Under the pieces are notes generated by a model. The model ran no database searches. It had not been told where the DNA came from and was given only the letters and a program-made list of their open reading frames with translations. A program made the translations under genes and the position numbers. Of a DNA stretch of 64,000 nucleotides, positions 17,711-25,023 are shown piece after piece. Numbering within the stretch: the first letter of the stretch is position 1; each line of letters starts with the position of its first letter. The DNA comes from Bin16 sp965206315 (GTDB lineage Bacteria > Chloroflexota > Dehalococcoidia > Lucifugimonadales > Australimonadaceae), in NCBI GenBank assembly GCA_965206315.1, contig OZ242210.1, positions 1,302,001 to 1,366,000 on the forward strand, in the 5' to 3' direction.

Positions 17711-18009
17711 ACTGGGGGCTGGGCGGTTGGCTTAAATCCGGCTATAAGGAATACCGCTACGTTCGCTAGCGGAACGAAAAGCAGCAGACAGAGCCACGGG
17801 CTAAGGTCCGCATCGCACAGCCGCTTGACGAAAAGCGTAAAAAACAGCCAGAGCCACCCGCATACGAAAACTAGGAGGACACCATCCCAGAACAAGCCGT
17901 CGGGAGGTAGCCAAACGCCAACTGCCGCCAACAATGAATAAACTACCAGCATTCCCAGCCAGAACTGGGAGCGGCGAATTGTTCCCTGGAAGCTAAAGAG
18001 GGACTTCAT
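17698..18009 (-). CDS. DUF805 membrane protein
   Basis: The 103-residue protein starts MKSLFSFQGTIRRSQFW and has FVKRLCDADLSPW followed by two more hydrophobic segments, matching the DUF805 layout (FxGRxxRxxFW ... kRlhDxgxSgW). It has about four membrane helices. The function is unknown. Base composition is somewhat AT-richer than the neighbours. Its final codons lie in a dispersed repeat. Confidence 0.8.
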   Translation of the reverse strand: MKSLFSFQGTIRRSQFWLGMLVVYSLLAAVGVWLPPDGLFWDGVLLVFVCGWLWLFFTLFVKRLCDADLSPWLCLLLFVPLANVAVFLIAGFKPTAQPPVPSP

Positions 18010-18195
18010 GGCTACCTCGCGTCGGGCAGCAGAATAGCACGGATCCTCTGTCGAACCACGGACGGCGCGGATAGGGAGTGCAGAGGGCGGAGCCCCTTTG
18101 CCGGGGGCGTGGGGGTGTCCCCCACAACGTACCGGGCGGGCGGGTGGGAAGAACTACACCCGCCACGCGAAACAACGTAACGAAGGAGACTGACG

Positions 18196-18933
18196 ATGCG
18201 AGGACTCGAAGGGCGAAGGGCGATCGTCACCGGTGGAGCGCGCGGCCTCGGCAAGGCCGCCGCCGAGCGGCTGGCGGAAGAAGGCGTGAAGGTCGGCATC
18301 CTCGACCTGCGCGGCGACGAAGCGAACGAGGTCGCGCAGGCTATCGGCGGCGTGGCGTTCCAGTGCGACACCACGGACGAGGCGCAGCTCGCCGCCGCGT
18401 GCGAGGGCGTCAACGCGGCGTTCGGCGGCATCGACATCCTCGTCAACAACGCGGGGCTCATCGCGCAACGCAAAGACTGGGCGACGTGGACGAAGGAGGA
18501 GGTGGAGCGGTTCGCCCAGGTCAACTACATCGGCTACTTCCTCACCATCAAGGCTGCCCACCCGTACCTCAAGGAAAGCGGGCGCGGGCGCATCATCAAC
18601 GTCGCCTCCCGCACCTTCTTCATGGGCAACCCCGGCCAGACCCCCTACGTCTCCGCTAAGGGCGCCGTCATCGGCCTCAGTTGGAACATGGCCAAGGAGC
18701 TCGGCGGCGACAACATCACCGTCAACGCCGTGATGCCGGGACAGGTCGCGACCCCCGGCACACTGGAGTACAACGACGAGGAGATGTTCAATCGCACGAT
18801 GCAGAACCAGGCGATCAAGGCGCGCGTCTACCCGGAGCACCTCGCCGCCCTCATCGCCTTCCTCGCCAGTGACGACGCCTCCATGATCTCCGGCCAGTCC
18901 ATCGTCGTCGACGGCGGCGGCCTGCTGCATTAG
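18196..18933 (+). CDS. SDR-family NAD(P)-dependent oxidoreductase
   Basis: The 245-residue short-chain dehydrogenase has the nucleotide motif GGARGLGKAAAE, LVNNAG, a catalytic Ser in NVASRTFF and the catalytic YVSAKGAVIG. The C-terminal DDASMISGQSIVVDGGGLLH is typical. AAGGAG precedes the ATG. The substrate is unknown. It stands alone, with repeats downstream. Confidence 0.92.
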   Translation: MRGLEGRRAIVTGGARGLGKAAAERLAEEGVKVGILDLRGDEANEVAQAIGGVAFQCDTTDEAQLAAACEGVNAAFGGIDILVNNAGLIAQRKDWATWTKEEVERFAQVNYIGYFLTIKAAHPYLKESGRGRIINVASRTFFMGNPGQTPYVSAKGAVIGLSWNMAKELGGDNITVNAVMPGQVATPGTLEYNDEEMFNRTMQNQAIKARVYPEHLAALIAFLASDDASMISGQSIVVDGGGLLH

Positions 18934-18954
18934 GGCCCGCGTCGTTCCCGCCCT

Positions 18955-19142
18955 GCACCGTCATTCCCGCGAAGGCGGGAATCCAGAAGTGCGTGTCAGC
19001 GCACACGGCCCTCCGGCGGGGACGTGCGGCGCGGCTTGTCATTTTGAGCGGAGCGCAGCGGAGTCGAGGAATCTCTCGGGCGGTTCGTCGTTCCTGCGCA
19101 GGGCAGGAACCTCGCAGCCCTGATCCTCTCAGGGGCGAGGGT
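18955..19142. repeat. Composite dispersed repeat block (types B, C, A)
   Basis: The block contains a TTCCCGCGAAGGCGGGAA hairpin (about 18962-18981), a type C unit with GAGCGGAGCGCAGCGGAGTC (about 19047-19066) and a degenerate TTCCTGCGCAGGGCAGGAA hairpin. These fill the gap between the SDR gene and the MoaD-MoaE gene. Confidence 0.85.
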
Positions 19143-19145
19143 TGC

Positions 19146-19898
19146 CTACGCGTGCGCGTGGACGTGCGGGGCCGCCCCCTCGCGCTCCGCGAGGAACCCC
19201 GCGTACGGCGCCTCCGACAGGTGTAGCGCGTGCGTCTCCGGGTCGCACGCCACCCCCACCCACACCTCGCCGTCCGCGAAGTGCTCCTTCTTCCACACCG
19301 GAACCACGTGCTTGATGCGGTCGACCACGTACAGCCCCGCGAGGAACGCTTCGAGCCGGTGCGGCGCGCCCACCGATACCACGAGGCTCACGTCCTCGAT
19401 CTCCAGCCGCCCGATGCGGTGCCGGCACGAGATCGCCGGAACGTCGAACCGCGCCATCGTCTCCTCGAGGATCTGCCCGATCACCTTTTCCGCCATCCGC
19501 TCGTCGGCCTCGTACTCCAGCCGCACCACCGGACGCCCCGCCGTGTTGTCGCGTGTCGTCCCCTCAAACGTCACCACCGCGCCGTTGAACGCGCGCCGCA
19601 CTGCGTCCGCCGTCTCGCCCGCGTCGATCTCGTCCGTCCCGACCCACACGTCCACGCCGCCGCTCACCGGCGGGTAGAACGCAACGTCGTCGCCGTCCGA
19701 CAGCGGGTACGCAAGGTTCCCGAACTCCTCGTTGACCGCGATGAGGTGCGGCTTGAAGTCGCGCGGCAGCGACGGGGCCGCGGCCAGCAGCGCCTCGACC
19801 GCGTCCGCGACGACCGCGCCGTCGTTCAGCGGCAGCGTCACCCGGTCGAGCCCTGCGGTCTCGCGGTAGGAGGCGTAGAGGCGTATCAGCACGTCCAC
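19146..19898 (-). CDS. moaX: Molybdopterin synthase, MoaD-MoaE fusion
   Basis: Residues 1-81 are a MoaD ubiquitin-like domain ending in the thiocarboxylation Gly-Gly (80-81). Residues 82-250 are MoaE, with FEGTTRDN, the HRIG strand and the catalytic VPVWKKEHF. The enzyme converts cPMP to molybdopterin. Because MoaD needs a free C-terminal Gly, the fusion would have to be cut after residue 81; this is reported for the similar M. tuberculosis MoaX. The GTG start lies exactly 6 nt after a perfect TATAAT, so the message is probably leaderless. No other moa gene is nearby. Confidence 0.9.
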   Translation of the reverse strand: MDVLIRLYASYRETAGLDRVTLPLNDGAVVADAVEALLAAAPSLPRDFKPHLIAVNEEFGNLAYPLSDGDDVAFYPPVSGGVDVWVGTDEIDAGETADAVRRAFNGAVVTFEGTTRDNTAGRPVVRLEYEADERMAEKVIGQILEETMARFDVPAISCRHRIGRLEIEDVSLVVSVGAPHRLEAFLAGLYVVDRIKHVVPVWKKEHFADGEVWVGVACDPETHALHLSEAPYAGFLAEREGAAPHVHAHA

Positions 19899-19904
19899 GC
19901 CGCG

Positions 19905-19910
19905 ATTATA
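19905..19910 (-). promoter_or_regulatory. -10 box TATAAT, leaderless promoter of moaX
   Basis: TATAAT on the minus strand ends 6 nt before the GTG start. Transcription would begin at or next to the start codon, and no ribosome site is present. Confidence 0.65.
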
Positions 19911-19920
19911 CCCTTGCTTG

Positions 19921-19960
19921 TCCCACCTCTCCTGAGGGAGAGGTCGACGCGCTTGCGCGT
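19921..19960. repeat. Type A palindromic repeat between divergent promoters
   Basis: The repeat has a CACCTCTCC...GGGAGAGGT stem plus a GCGCTTGCGC hairpin. It sits between two outward-facing TATAAT boxes, so it occupies the upstream promoter region of both divergent genes. Confidence 0.8.
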
Positions 19961-19965
19961 ATAAT
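19960..19965 (+). promoter_or_regulatory. -10 box TATAAT for DUF6174-like lipoprotein gene
   Basis: A perfect TATAAT lies at the edge of the repeat, 24 nt before the ATG, with AAAGGAGA in between. Confidence 0.55.
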
Positions 19966-19989
19966 TCCGATAAAGGAGACCAATCACCG

Positions 19990-21018
19990 ATGCCCCGACT
20001 CGCCTTGCTGACCGCAATCCTGCTCACCGCCCTCTGGACCGCCGCCTGCAGCGCGGATCCCACTCCTCCTCCCACGGCCACACCCACTCCGACTGCCACG
20101 CCCGAGCCGCCCGCAGCGACGGCCACCCCGATGCCAGCCCCCACGGCCACGCCTCCCCCGGCAGCGACAGCAACCCCCGCGCCACCGACCCCAACATCGG
20201 CTCCCACCTCGACGCCGCAGCCGACTGCCACCTCAACGCCGACGCCCACCCCGGAACCGCCCGACGAACCCGAGGCGCTCTGCATCACCACGGAGGCATA
20301 CGCGGACGAGTACCTGATGGCCGAGGTCGGTCAGGACCCCATCCCCACCGCGTACGACGCCATCAACGGCGGCGGCTGCGACTTCAACGTCGCTGTGCAC
20401 GCGGTGCGGATCGAGTTGACCGGCGGCGAGCACTCCTGGACCGCCGATGTCAGGCTGCCGCAGCCGGCGCGCGACCTGCGCATACCCTTCAACGACCTCG
20501 ATGTCCCGGTCATCAACGCTGACCTGCCGGACGGACGGTACGCCCGCCGCGTGGCCGCGCTCGCCTGGGTCCGGAATACCGAGGTGGAGCTCGAGATCCC
20601 CGGCTTCGAGGACGTCTTCCTCGTGCGGGACATCGACTCGCAGCAGGCGCACCTCTTCCGCCACCGGGGCATCTGGGAGCGCAGTGGCTTCGTCAACTAC
20701 GACTACACCGGCGCGTGGGTCTGCCTCAACTGCGACGAGTTCTACGTCGCCACCGCGTCCGTGAGCGTGCGCGATGGCGCAGTCACCTCAGTCTCTTCGG
20801 CCGAGCCGGGCATCGCCGTCATCCCCGTGCCGGACCGGTTCGTCCCTATCGCGGGCCTGTTCGGACTCCTGCAGGATGCCGTCGACCGGGGCGCGCACAA
20901 CATCGACGTCAACTACGACGAGCGGTACGCCTACCCCACCTTCTTCTTCATCAACTACGACGACGAGGTCGATGACGAAGGGCGCGGCTTCACCGTGCGC
21001 AGCTTCACGCCCCGCTGA
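19990..21018 (+). CDS. Lipoprotein with Pro/Thr linker and DUF6174-like domain
   Basis: This 342-residue protein has a lipoprotein signal peptide ending in TAAC (Cys20). A Thr/Pro/Ala linker of about 70 residues follows. After a middle beta-rich region, the C-terminal part has NYDYTGAWVCLNCDEFYVA, a VRDGAVTSV strand and DERYAYPTFFFINYD, the layout of DUF6174 proteins. It is probably anchored outside the membrane. Function is unknown. Confidence 0.75.
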   Translation: MPRLALLTAILLTALWTAACSADPTPPPTATPTPTATPEPPAATATPMPAPTATPPPAATATPAPPTPTSAPTSTPQPTATSTPTPTPEPPDEPEALCITTEAYADEYLMAEVGQDPIPTAYDAINGGGCDFNVAVHAVRIELTGGEHSWTADVRLPQPARDLRIPFNDLDVPVINADLPDGRYARRVAALAWVRNTEVELEIPGFEDVFLVRDIDSQQAHLFRHRGIWERSGFVNYDYTGAWVCLNCDEFYVATASVSVRDGAVTSVSSAEPGIAVIPVPDRFVPIAGLFGLLQDAVDRGAHNIDVNYDERYAYPTFFFINYDDEVDDEGRGFTVRSFTPR

Positions 21019-21051
21019 CCGCCACTGCGGCCGTAGGTGTAACCTGAAGGT

Positions 21052-22416
21052 ATGACACAGCGCGGCATGCGGAAGGAACAGACGCTCTTCGAGCACGTGC
21101 GGCGCCAGCACGAGGACGAGAACGCCCCGCTCGCGGCCCGCATGCGCCCCCGCACGCTCCAGGAGTACGTCGGCCAGCGCCACCTCCTCGGCGAGGGCCA
21201 CGTGCTGGAGCGCGCCATCCGCACCGGCCAAGTGCCCTCCATGGTGCTCTGGGGCCCGCCCGGCACCGGCAAGACGACGCTCGCGCGGCTCGTCGCCGGG
21301 CTCACGAAGTCCCACTTCATCGGCGTCTCCGCAGTCACCTCCGGCGTCGCCGACCTCCGGCAGGCCGTCGAGGAGGCCCGCGAGATACGCGCCACCGAGG
21401 ACCTCGGCACCATCCTCTTCGTCGACGAGGTGCACCGCTTCAACAAGGCGCAGCAGGACGCCATCCTCCCCCACGTCGAGAACGGCACCGTCACCTTCAT
21501 CGGCGCGACGACCGAGAACCCTTCGTTCGAGGTCATCTCCGCGCTCCTCTCCCGCACCCGCGTACTCACGCTCCATCCGCTCTCCAACGACGAGGTCGCA
21601 CACGTCGTCCGCCGTGCCCTCACCGACACCGAGCGCGGCCTCGGCAACGAGCGCGTTACGCTCGACCCCGACGCGCTCGAGTTCCTGCAGGAGGTCGCGT
21701 CCGGCGACGCCCGCGTCGCGCTGAACGGCATCGAGCTCGCAACCGAGATCGCGCTCCGCCACCCGGACGGCACGAAACGGGTCGACCGCCCGCTGATGGA
21801 GGAGGCGCTCCAGCGCCGCGCGCTCCACTACGACAAGGCGGGCGACAGCCACTACGACACCATCTCCGCGTTCATCAAGTCGGTGCGCGCGTCGGACCCG
21901 GACGCGGCGGTCTACTGGCTCGCGCGGATGCTGGAGGCGGGCGAGGACCCGCTCTTCATCGCGCGCCGCATCGTCATCCTCGCGGCGGAGGACGTCGGCA
22001 TGGCCGACCCGCAGGCGCTGCCGGTCGCCGTCGCCGCGCAGCAGGCCGTGCACTTCGTCGGCCTGCCGGAAGGCGCGATACCGCTCGCCGAGGCGACCGT
22101 CTACCTCGCGACCGCCCCCAAGAGCAACGCGTCCTACATGGCGCTGAACCGCGCGATGGACGAGGTCCGCACCGGGCGCCAGCACCCCGTGCCGTTGCAC
22201 CTGCGCAACGCCGTCACCGGCCTGATGCGCAACCTCGGCTACGGCGCGGAGTACAAGTACGCGCACGACTACAAGGGGCACTTCGCGGGCCAGCAGAACC
22301 TGCCGGACGAGCTCGCGGGCAAGCGCTTCTACGAGCCCGGCGACCAGGGCTACGAGCAGACCGTCCGCCAGCGGCTGGAGGCGTGGTGGGGAAAGGCCCG
22401 GCGCGAAGGCGCCTGA
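21052..22416 (+). CDS. rarA: Replication-associated recombination protein A (AAA ATPase)
   Basis: The 454-residue RarA/MgsA is of normal length. It has the N-terminal LFEHVRRQHEDENAPLAARMRP, Walker A GPPGTGKTT, Walker B ILFVDEVHRFNK, sensor GATTENPSFE and the MgsA C-terminal tetramerisation region. It acts at stalled replication forks. A TAACCT box lies 6 nt before the ATG without a usable ribosome site, so the gene may be leaderless. Its last 86 bp are duplicated 813 bp downstream, beyond an inserted two-gene module. Confidence 0.95.
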   Translation: MTQRGMRKEQTLFEHVRRQHEDENAPLAARMRPRTLQEYVGQRHLLGEGHVLERAIRTGQVPSMVLWGPPGTGKTTLARLVAGLTKSHFIGVSAVTSGVADLRQAVEEAREIRATEDLGTILFVDEVHRFNKAQQDAILPHVENGTVTFIGATTENPSFEVISALLSRTRVLTLHPLSNDEVAHVVRRALTDTERGLGNERVTLDPDALEFLQEVASGDARVALNGIELATEIALRHPDGTKRVDRPLMEEALQRRALHYDKAGDSHYDTISAFIKSVRASDPDAAVYWLARMLEAGEDPLFIARRIVILAAEDVGMADPQALPVAVAAQQAVHFVGLPEGAIPLAEATVYLATAPKSNASYMALNRAMDEVRTGRQHPVPLHLRNAVTGLMRNLGYGAEYKYAHDYKGHFAGQQNLPDELAGKRFYEPGDQGYEQTVRQRLEAWWGKARREGA

Positions 22417-22422
22417 TCGACG

Positions 22423-22857
22423 CTAGTCCTCGCTCATCAGCCGTTTGAGGGCGACGCGTTCCCTGACCCCATCGAGGGTGCACTCGCACTCGTTGAGGAT
22501 GTCACGCCCCAGCAGTGACGGTAGTTGCTGCCCTTCTCTGCCCGCCATCAGGTGTATGTCGATCTCAAACTCCTGAAAGTGGCCGAAGGCCTCATGGTCC
22601 TGGAATCGGAGGACGGCCCTCGTTGTCTTGTACCGGGCCTCGCCACCAACTCCGCCCACCCTCCGGTAAGTCCCGCGAACTCTCGTGAGGTCGACCCCTA
22701 TCTGCTCCAGGTCGCCGGGCATCAGGGATGTCGCGTCGGCGCCACTGTCCACCAGGAACTCGATATCTCCGTGAAGACGCAGGTCAGGAAGGTAGACCTC
22801 GCCGTAGACGTAGGGAGCGGGCGGGTCGTCGTCCTTGTAGTACCCGTCTATCGTCAC
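22423..22857 (-). CDS. Retropepsin-like aspartic protease
   Basis: The 144-residue protein contains FLVDSGADATSL, the Asp-Ser/Thr-Gly active-site loop of clan AA proteases, and a C-terminal LLGRDILNECECTLD that fits the family's GxD block. The GTG start lies 1 nt after the stop of the DUF5678-like gene, so the two are translationally coupled. The pair lies between the two copies of the rarA 3' end, 6 nt from the rarA stop. The target is unknown. Confidence 0.8.
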   Translation of the reverse strand: MTIDGYYKDDDPPAPYVYGEVYLPDLRLHGDIEFLVDSGADATSLMPGDLEQIGVDLTRVRGTYRRVGGVGGEARYKTTRAVLRFQDHEAFGHFQEFEIDIHLMAGREGQQLPSLLGRDILNECECTLDGVRERVALKRLMSED

Positions 22858-22858
22858 G

Positions 22859-23119
22859 TTACAGGATGAGCTTCCTTGGCTTCCTGGCCGCGAACCGGAC
22901 AAGGGTGTGGTTGGGAGGGAAGCCCTTGGTCTTCAAAGTGGCCAGCACCTTCTCGAGCGTCCGGTGATTGGCCACGATCTCCCCCTCATAGACGGCCACG
23001 TACTGATCGGGGTAGTCCTTCTTGACCTGCGCCCAGATCGAGTTGAGGTAGTCAACGTCTCGACCGAATCGGTGAAAGTGGGCGTCCAACTCCTCCCTGG
23101 TGGGCATTTCGGTGGTCAT
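22859..23119 (-). CDS. DUF5678-like small protein
   Basis: The 86-residue protein has the pattern KDYPDQYVAVYEGEIVANHRTLEKVLATLKTKGF, which matches DUF5678-type proteins often found next to retropepsin-like genes. Function is unknown. It is the first gene of the inserted pair and has its own good promoter (TTGACG, 17 nt, TATCGT). Confidence 0.75.
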   Translation of the reverse strand: MTTEMPTREELDAHFHRFGRDVDYLNSIWAQVKKDYPDQYVAVYEGEIVANHRTLEKVLATLKTKGFPPNHTLVRFAARKPRKLIL

Positions 23120-23181
23120 GGCCGGGTCACTCCGTACTCGCTGTGCGGAGCAGCGATACTCCTACCCTCGTGATGCGCGGA

Positions 23182-23210
23182 CGATATTGCCCGATAGGCG
23201 TCACGTCAAC
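23182..23210 (-). promoter_or_regulatory. Promoter of DUF5678/retropepsin pair
   Basis: On the minus strand, TTGACG (23205-23210), a 17-nt spacer and TATCGT (23182-23187) form a good sigma-70-type promoter about 60 nt before the DUF5678-like start. It lies inside the inserted segment, so the module carries its own promoter. Confidence 0.65.
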
Positions 23211-23229
23211 AGGATACCAGTGAAGAGTG

Positions 23230-23315
23230 ACGAGCCCGGCGACCAAGACTACGAGCAGACCGTCCGCCAGCGGCTCGAGGCGTGGTGGGGAAAGGCCAGG
23301 CGCGAGGGCGCCTGA
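23230..23315 (+). pseudogene. Duplicated 3' end of rarA
   Basis: These 86 bp repeat the last 86 bp of rarA (22331-22416) with 5 mismatches, including the TGA stop. Of the five, four are silent in the rarA frame and one changes Gly to Asp. The fragment lacks its own start. It is the right-hand flank of the DUF5678/retropepsin insert. The silent bias suggests both copies were once read as functional rarA ends. Confidence 0.9.
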
Positions 23316-23384
23316 CGCAGGGAATTCGTTATGGATTTCACAATTCCTGTGCGAAATCCGCCGTTAAATCTGGCCAGACAGGGG

Positions 23385-23413
23385 TTGCATGTCCGTGCAG
23401 CGGGGCTTACATT
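23385..23413 (+). promoter_or_regulatory. Promoter of orphan leader-peptide RNA
   Basis: TTGCAT (23385-23390), a 17-nt spacer and TACATT (23408-23413) form a consensus-like promoter. It faces into the structured, gene-free stretch. A start of transcription near 23420 is expected. Confidence 0.6.
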
Positions 23414-23516
23414 GGAATCAAGGAGCCTTGCCGGAGGCGGGCGGTCGAGACCTGCGGAGGCAGGCACGGTCCAGGTGCCGCTCCGGAAGGGTCCGCTGAA
23501 CGAAAGGAGGTGCACC

Positions 23517-23588
23517 ATGGGCATACGCGCGGTCTACGTGCTGCATCACCGGTGGCACTTCCCTTGTCCGGCCCTCCCGACGGCGTAA
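23517..23588 (+). CDS. 23-residue leader peptide candidate
   Basis: AAAGGAGG lies 6 nt before an ATG, the strongest ribosome site seen in the window. The peptide opens MGIRAVYVLHHRWHFPCP and then ends ALPTA. Three His, one Trp, one Phe and one Cys sit in the middle, as in amino-acid-responsive leaders or arrest peptides. Its stop lies in the loop of a stable hairpin. A longer 85-codon frame from 23331 reads through it but would start upstream of the promoter. Confidence 0.45.
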   Translation: MGIRAVYVLHHRWHFPCPALPTA

Positions 23589-23753
23589 CCGCTGTCGAGG
23601 GAGGGCAACCGGAAGCCGGAAGCTCCGTTACACAGAGCAGGCAAGAGCGCCCGGAACGGCTATAAGAAGCCCGAGGCGGCCTGAGTCCGGCAGTGATTGC
23701 CGGGAACGGCAACGGAGCGGAAGGTGAGCCCCGCACGTCGCGGGGCACGAACC

Positions 23754-23795
23754 AGTGCCGGAGCGGTCGAGAGGCCACTCCGGCACTTCTGTTAT
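23754..23795 (+). terminator. Terminator-like hairpin
   Basis: A 10-bp perfect stem (23754-23763 with 23778-23787), loop of 14 nt, is followed by TCTGTTATC, a weak T-rich tail. It ends the candidate RNA and also lies downstream of the convergent lipoprotein gene. Confidence 0.5.
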
Positions 23796-23829
23796 CCGCG
23801 AGTGGAGGATCTGCGCTCGGTGTTACCCG

Positions 23830-24951
23830 TCATGCCGATCCCCAGTGGAGTTCCTTCAGTGCAGGCTGGGAAGTGGGGACAGCACCAGCCTCGAGCAATT
23901 CGTTGAACCGTTCCGGGTCCTGCCTGGCAGCCCCGCGGAGGACCATCACCAGTGCGACCTCTGCCTCGTCCAGGCCGTCAACGAACCAGGGCGTGGCTAC
24001 CAGTCGATCGAATTGCTCGGTAGTGTCGCGGTCTCTCGCGAGTGAAGACAGCGCGAACAGGAGTTCACGGCCCGTGTCCGGGTCGTCGTTCGCGAAGACG
24101 GCAGCCGTCAATGCCGCTTCCACGCTGTGGTCTGCAACGCGAACGAAGTAGTATCCCATCTCTGAATCGTCCATCACGTTGCCTGCTATCTGAGGAAGCT
24201 CCTGCAGGGTCTGCACCAGGGCGGGGTTGCGTTTCGCGGCATCGGCGACGAGGACGAGCATCTCGAGGCGCGCCATACGAACGTCAGCACGACGCGGACC
24301 GGCATCGAGCCAGTAGCGGCCTTGAACGACACGCGCGGTTGGATCGGCGTGAGCACGGTCCCTTACGTACCAGATCAGCCGGATCTCATGGACACTGATA
24401 CCGTCGTTGACCCAGGGGACCCGGGCAACCGCTTCGCCCAGATAGAGGTTCTTCGCCCCTGTCTTGACGAGCGCCGTAACCGCTTCGGCGTGCCATTGGT
24501 CCGGCGGGTCCGTGAACCACAGGATGACTTCGGACAAGCGCTCGAAGGCGAGCCTCTCCGCAGACGTGGGCGTCGGTGTTGGACGAGGAGTGGGCGTGAG
24601 CCGAGGCGTAGGCGTCGGTGTGGGTCCGGGGGTCGGTGTGAAGGTGGGGACGGGACTGGGTGTTGCCATAGGAGTGGGTGTTGGAGTAGGCGCGGGCGGT
24701 GGGGAGGTTGGGATGAGGAGCGGCCTGGGTGGGGGCACTATGCCGGAGGCCCAAGGGGGCGTTGCCGTGGGAGGAGGGGCTGGCATGGGTGAGGGAGTGC
24801 TCGTGCCGGGCCGGACTGTTGCCGTCACAGCTGCCGAGGCCTCGCTTGTCGCTTGCCCTTCAGTGTTCGGAGCGGACGTGCAGGCGGCGAGCGCAAGCGC
24901 GGGGAGCGTCAGCGTGAGGAGAGAGGACATTCGCAAGAGGCACTGCTCCAC
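23830..24951 (-). CDS. Lipoprotein with Pro/Thr-rich linker, unknown
   Basis: The 373-residue protein has a GTG start, a signal peptide ending in LAAC (lipobox) and a long Pro/Thr/Ser linker (about residues 45-150). A helical C-terminal domain of about 220 residues contains repeated segments such as ALVKTGAKNLYLGEAVA and NELLEAGAV, possibly a HEAT-like solenoid. The GTG is chosen over ATG 24930 because it provides a positive charge before the hydrophobic stretch. No family is recognised. Confidence 0.65.
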   Translation of the reverse strand: MEQCLLRMSSLLTLTLPALALAACTSAPNTEGQATSEASAAVTATVRPGTSTPSPMPAPPPTATPPWASGIVPPPRPLLIPTSPPPAPTPTPTPMATPSPVPTFTPTPGPTPTPTPRLTPTPRPTPTPTSAERLAFERLSEVILWFTDPPDQWHAEAVTALVKTGAKNLYLGEAVARVPWVNDGISVHEIRLIWYVRDRAHADPTARVVQGRYWLDAGPRRADVRMARLEMLVLVADAAKRNPALVQTLQELPQIAGNVMDDSEMGYYFVRVADHSVEAALTAAVFANDDPDTGRELLFALSSLARDRDTTEQFDRLVATPWFVDGLDEAEVALVMVLRGAARQDPERFNELLEAGAVPTSQPALKELHWGSA

Positions 24952-25023
24952 CCGGAGTGCTTGGCGTGTTTCACAACGACACGTCGGCGTGCAGGGCGAA
25001 ACCTTACGGGCGGACGCCGCCTC

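Larger units (their letters stand above)
23420..23795 (+). ncRNA. Candidate structured RNA with leader peptide, no downstream gene
   Basis: This covers most of the 514-nt gap between the rarA remnant and a convergent lipoprotein gene. It begins at a good promoter and contains a 23-codon peptide with a very strong ribosome site. A large hairpin (23571-23606) encloses the peptide's stop codon. Further stems lie at 23687-23703 and 23728-23746, and a terminator-like stem ends at 23787. This looks like an attenuation leader or a stand-alone regulatory RNA, but no gene lies downstream on this strand. It does not match RNase P RNA, tmRNA, SRP RNA or T-box motifs by eye. Confidence 0.5.

Noticed and set aside
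22858..22902. Earlier start for the retropepsin-like gene
   Set aside because: It would overlap the DUF5678-like gene by over 40 nt. The GTG at 22857 lies 1 nt after its stop, as expected for coupling.
23331..23588. An 85-codon protein gene
   Set aside because: It would begin upstream of the near-consensus promoter and has no ribosome site, while the inner ATG at 23517 has AAAGGAGG. I prefer the 23-codon peptide.
23420..23795. RNase P RNA, tmRNA or SRP RNA in the gene-free gap
   Set aside because: None of the conserved core sequences of these RNAs is visible.
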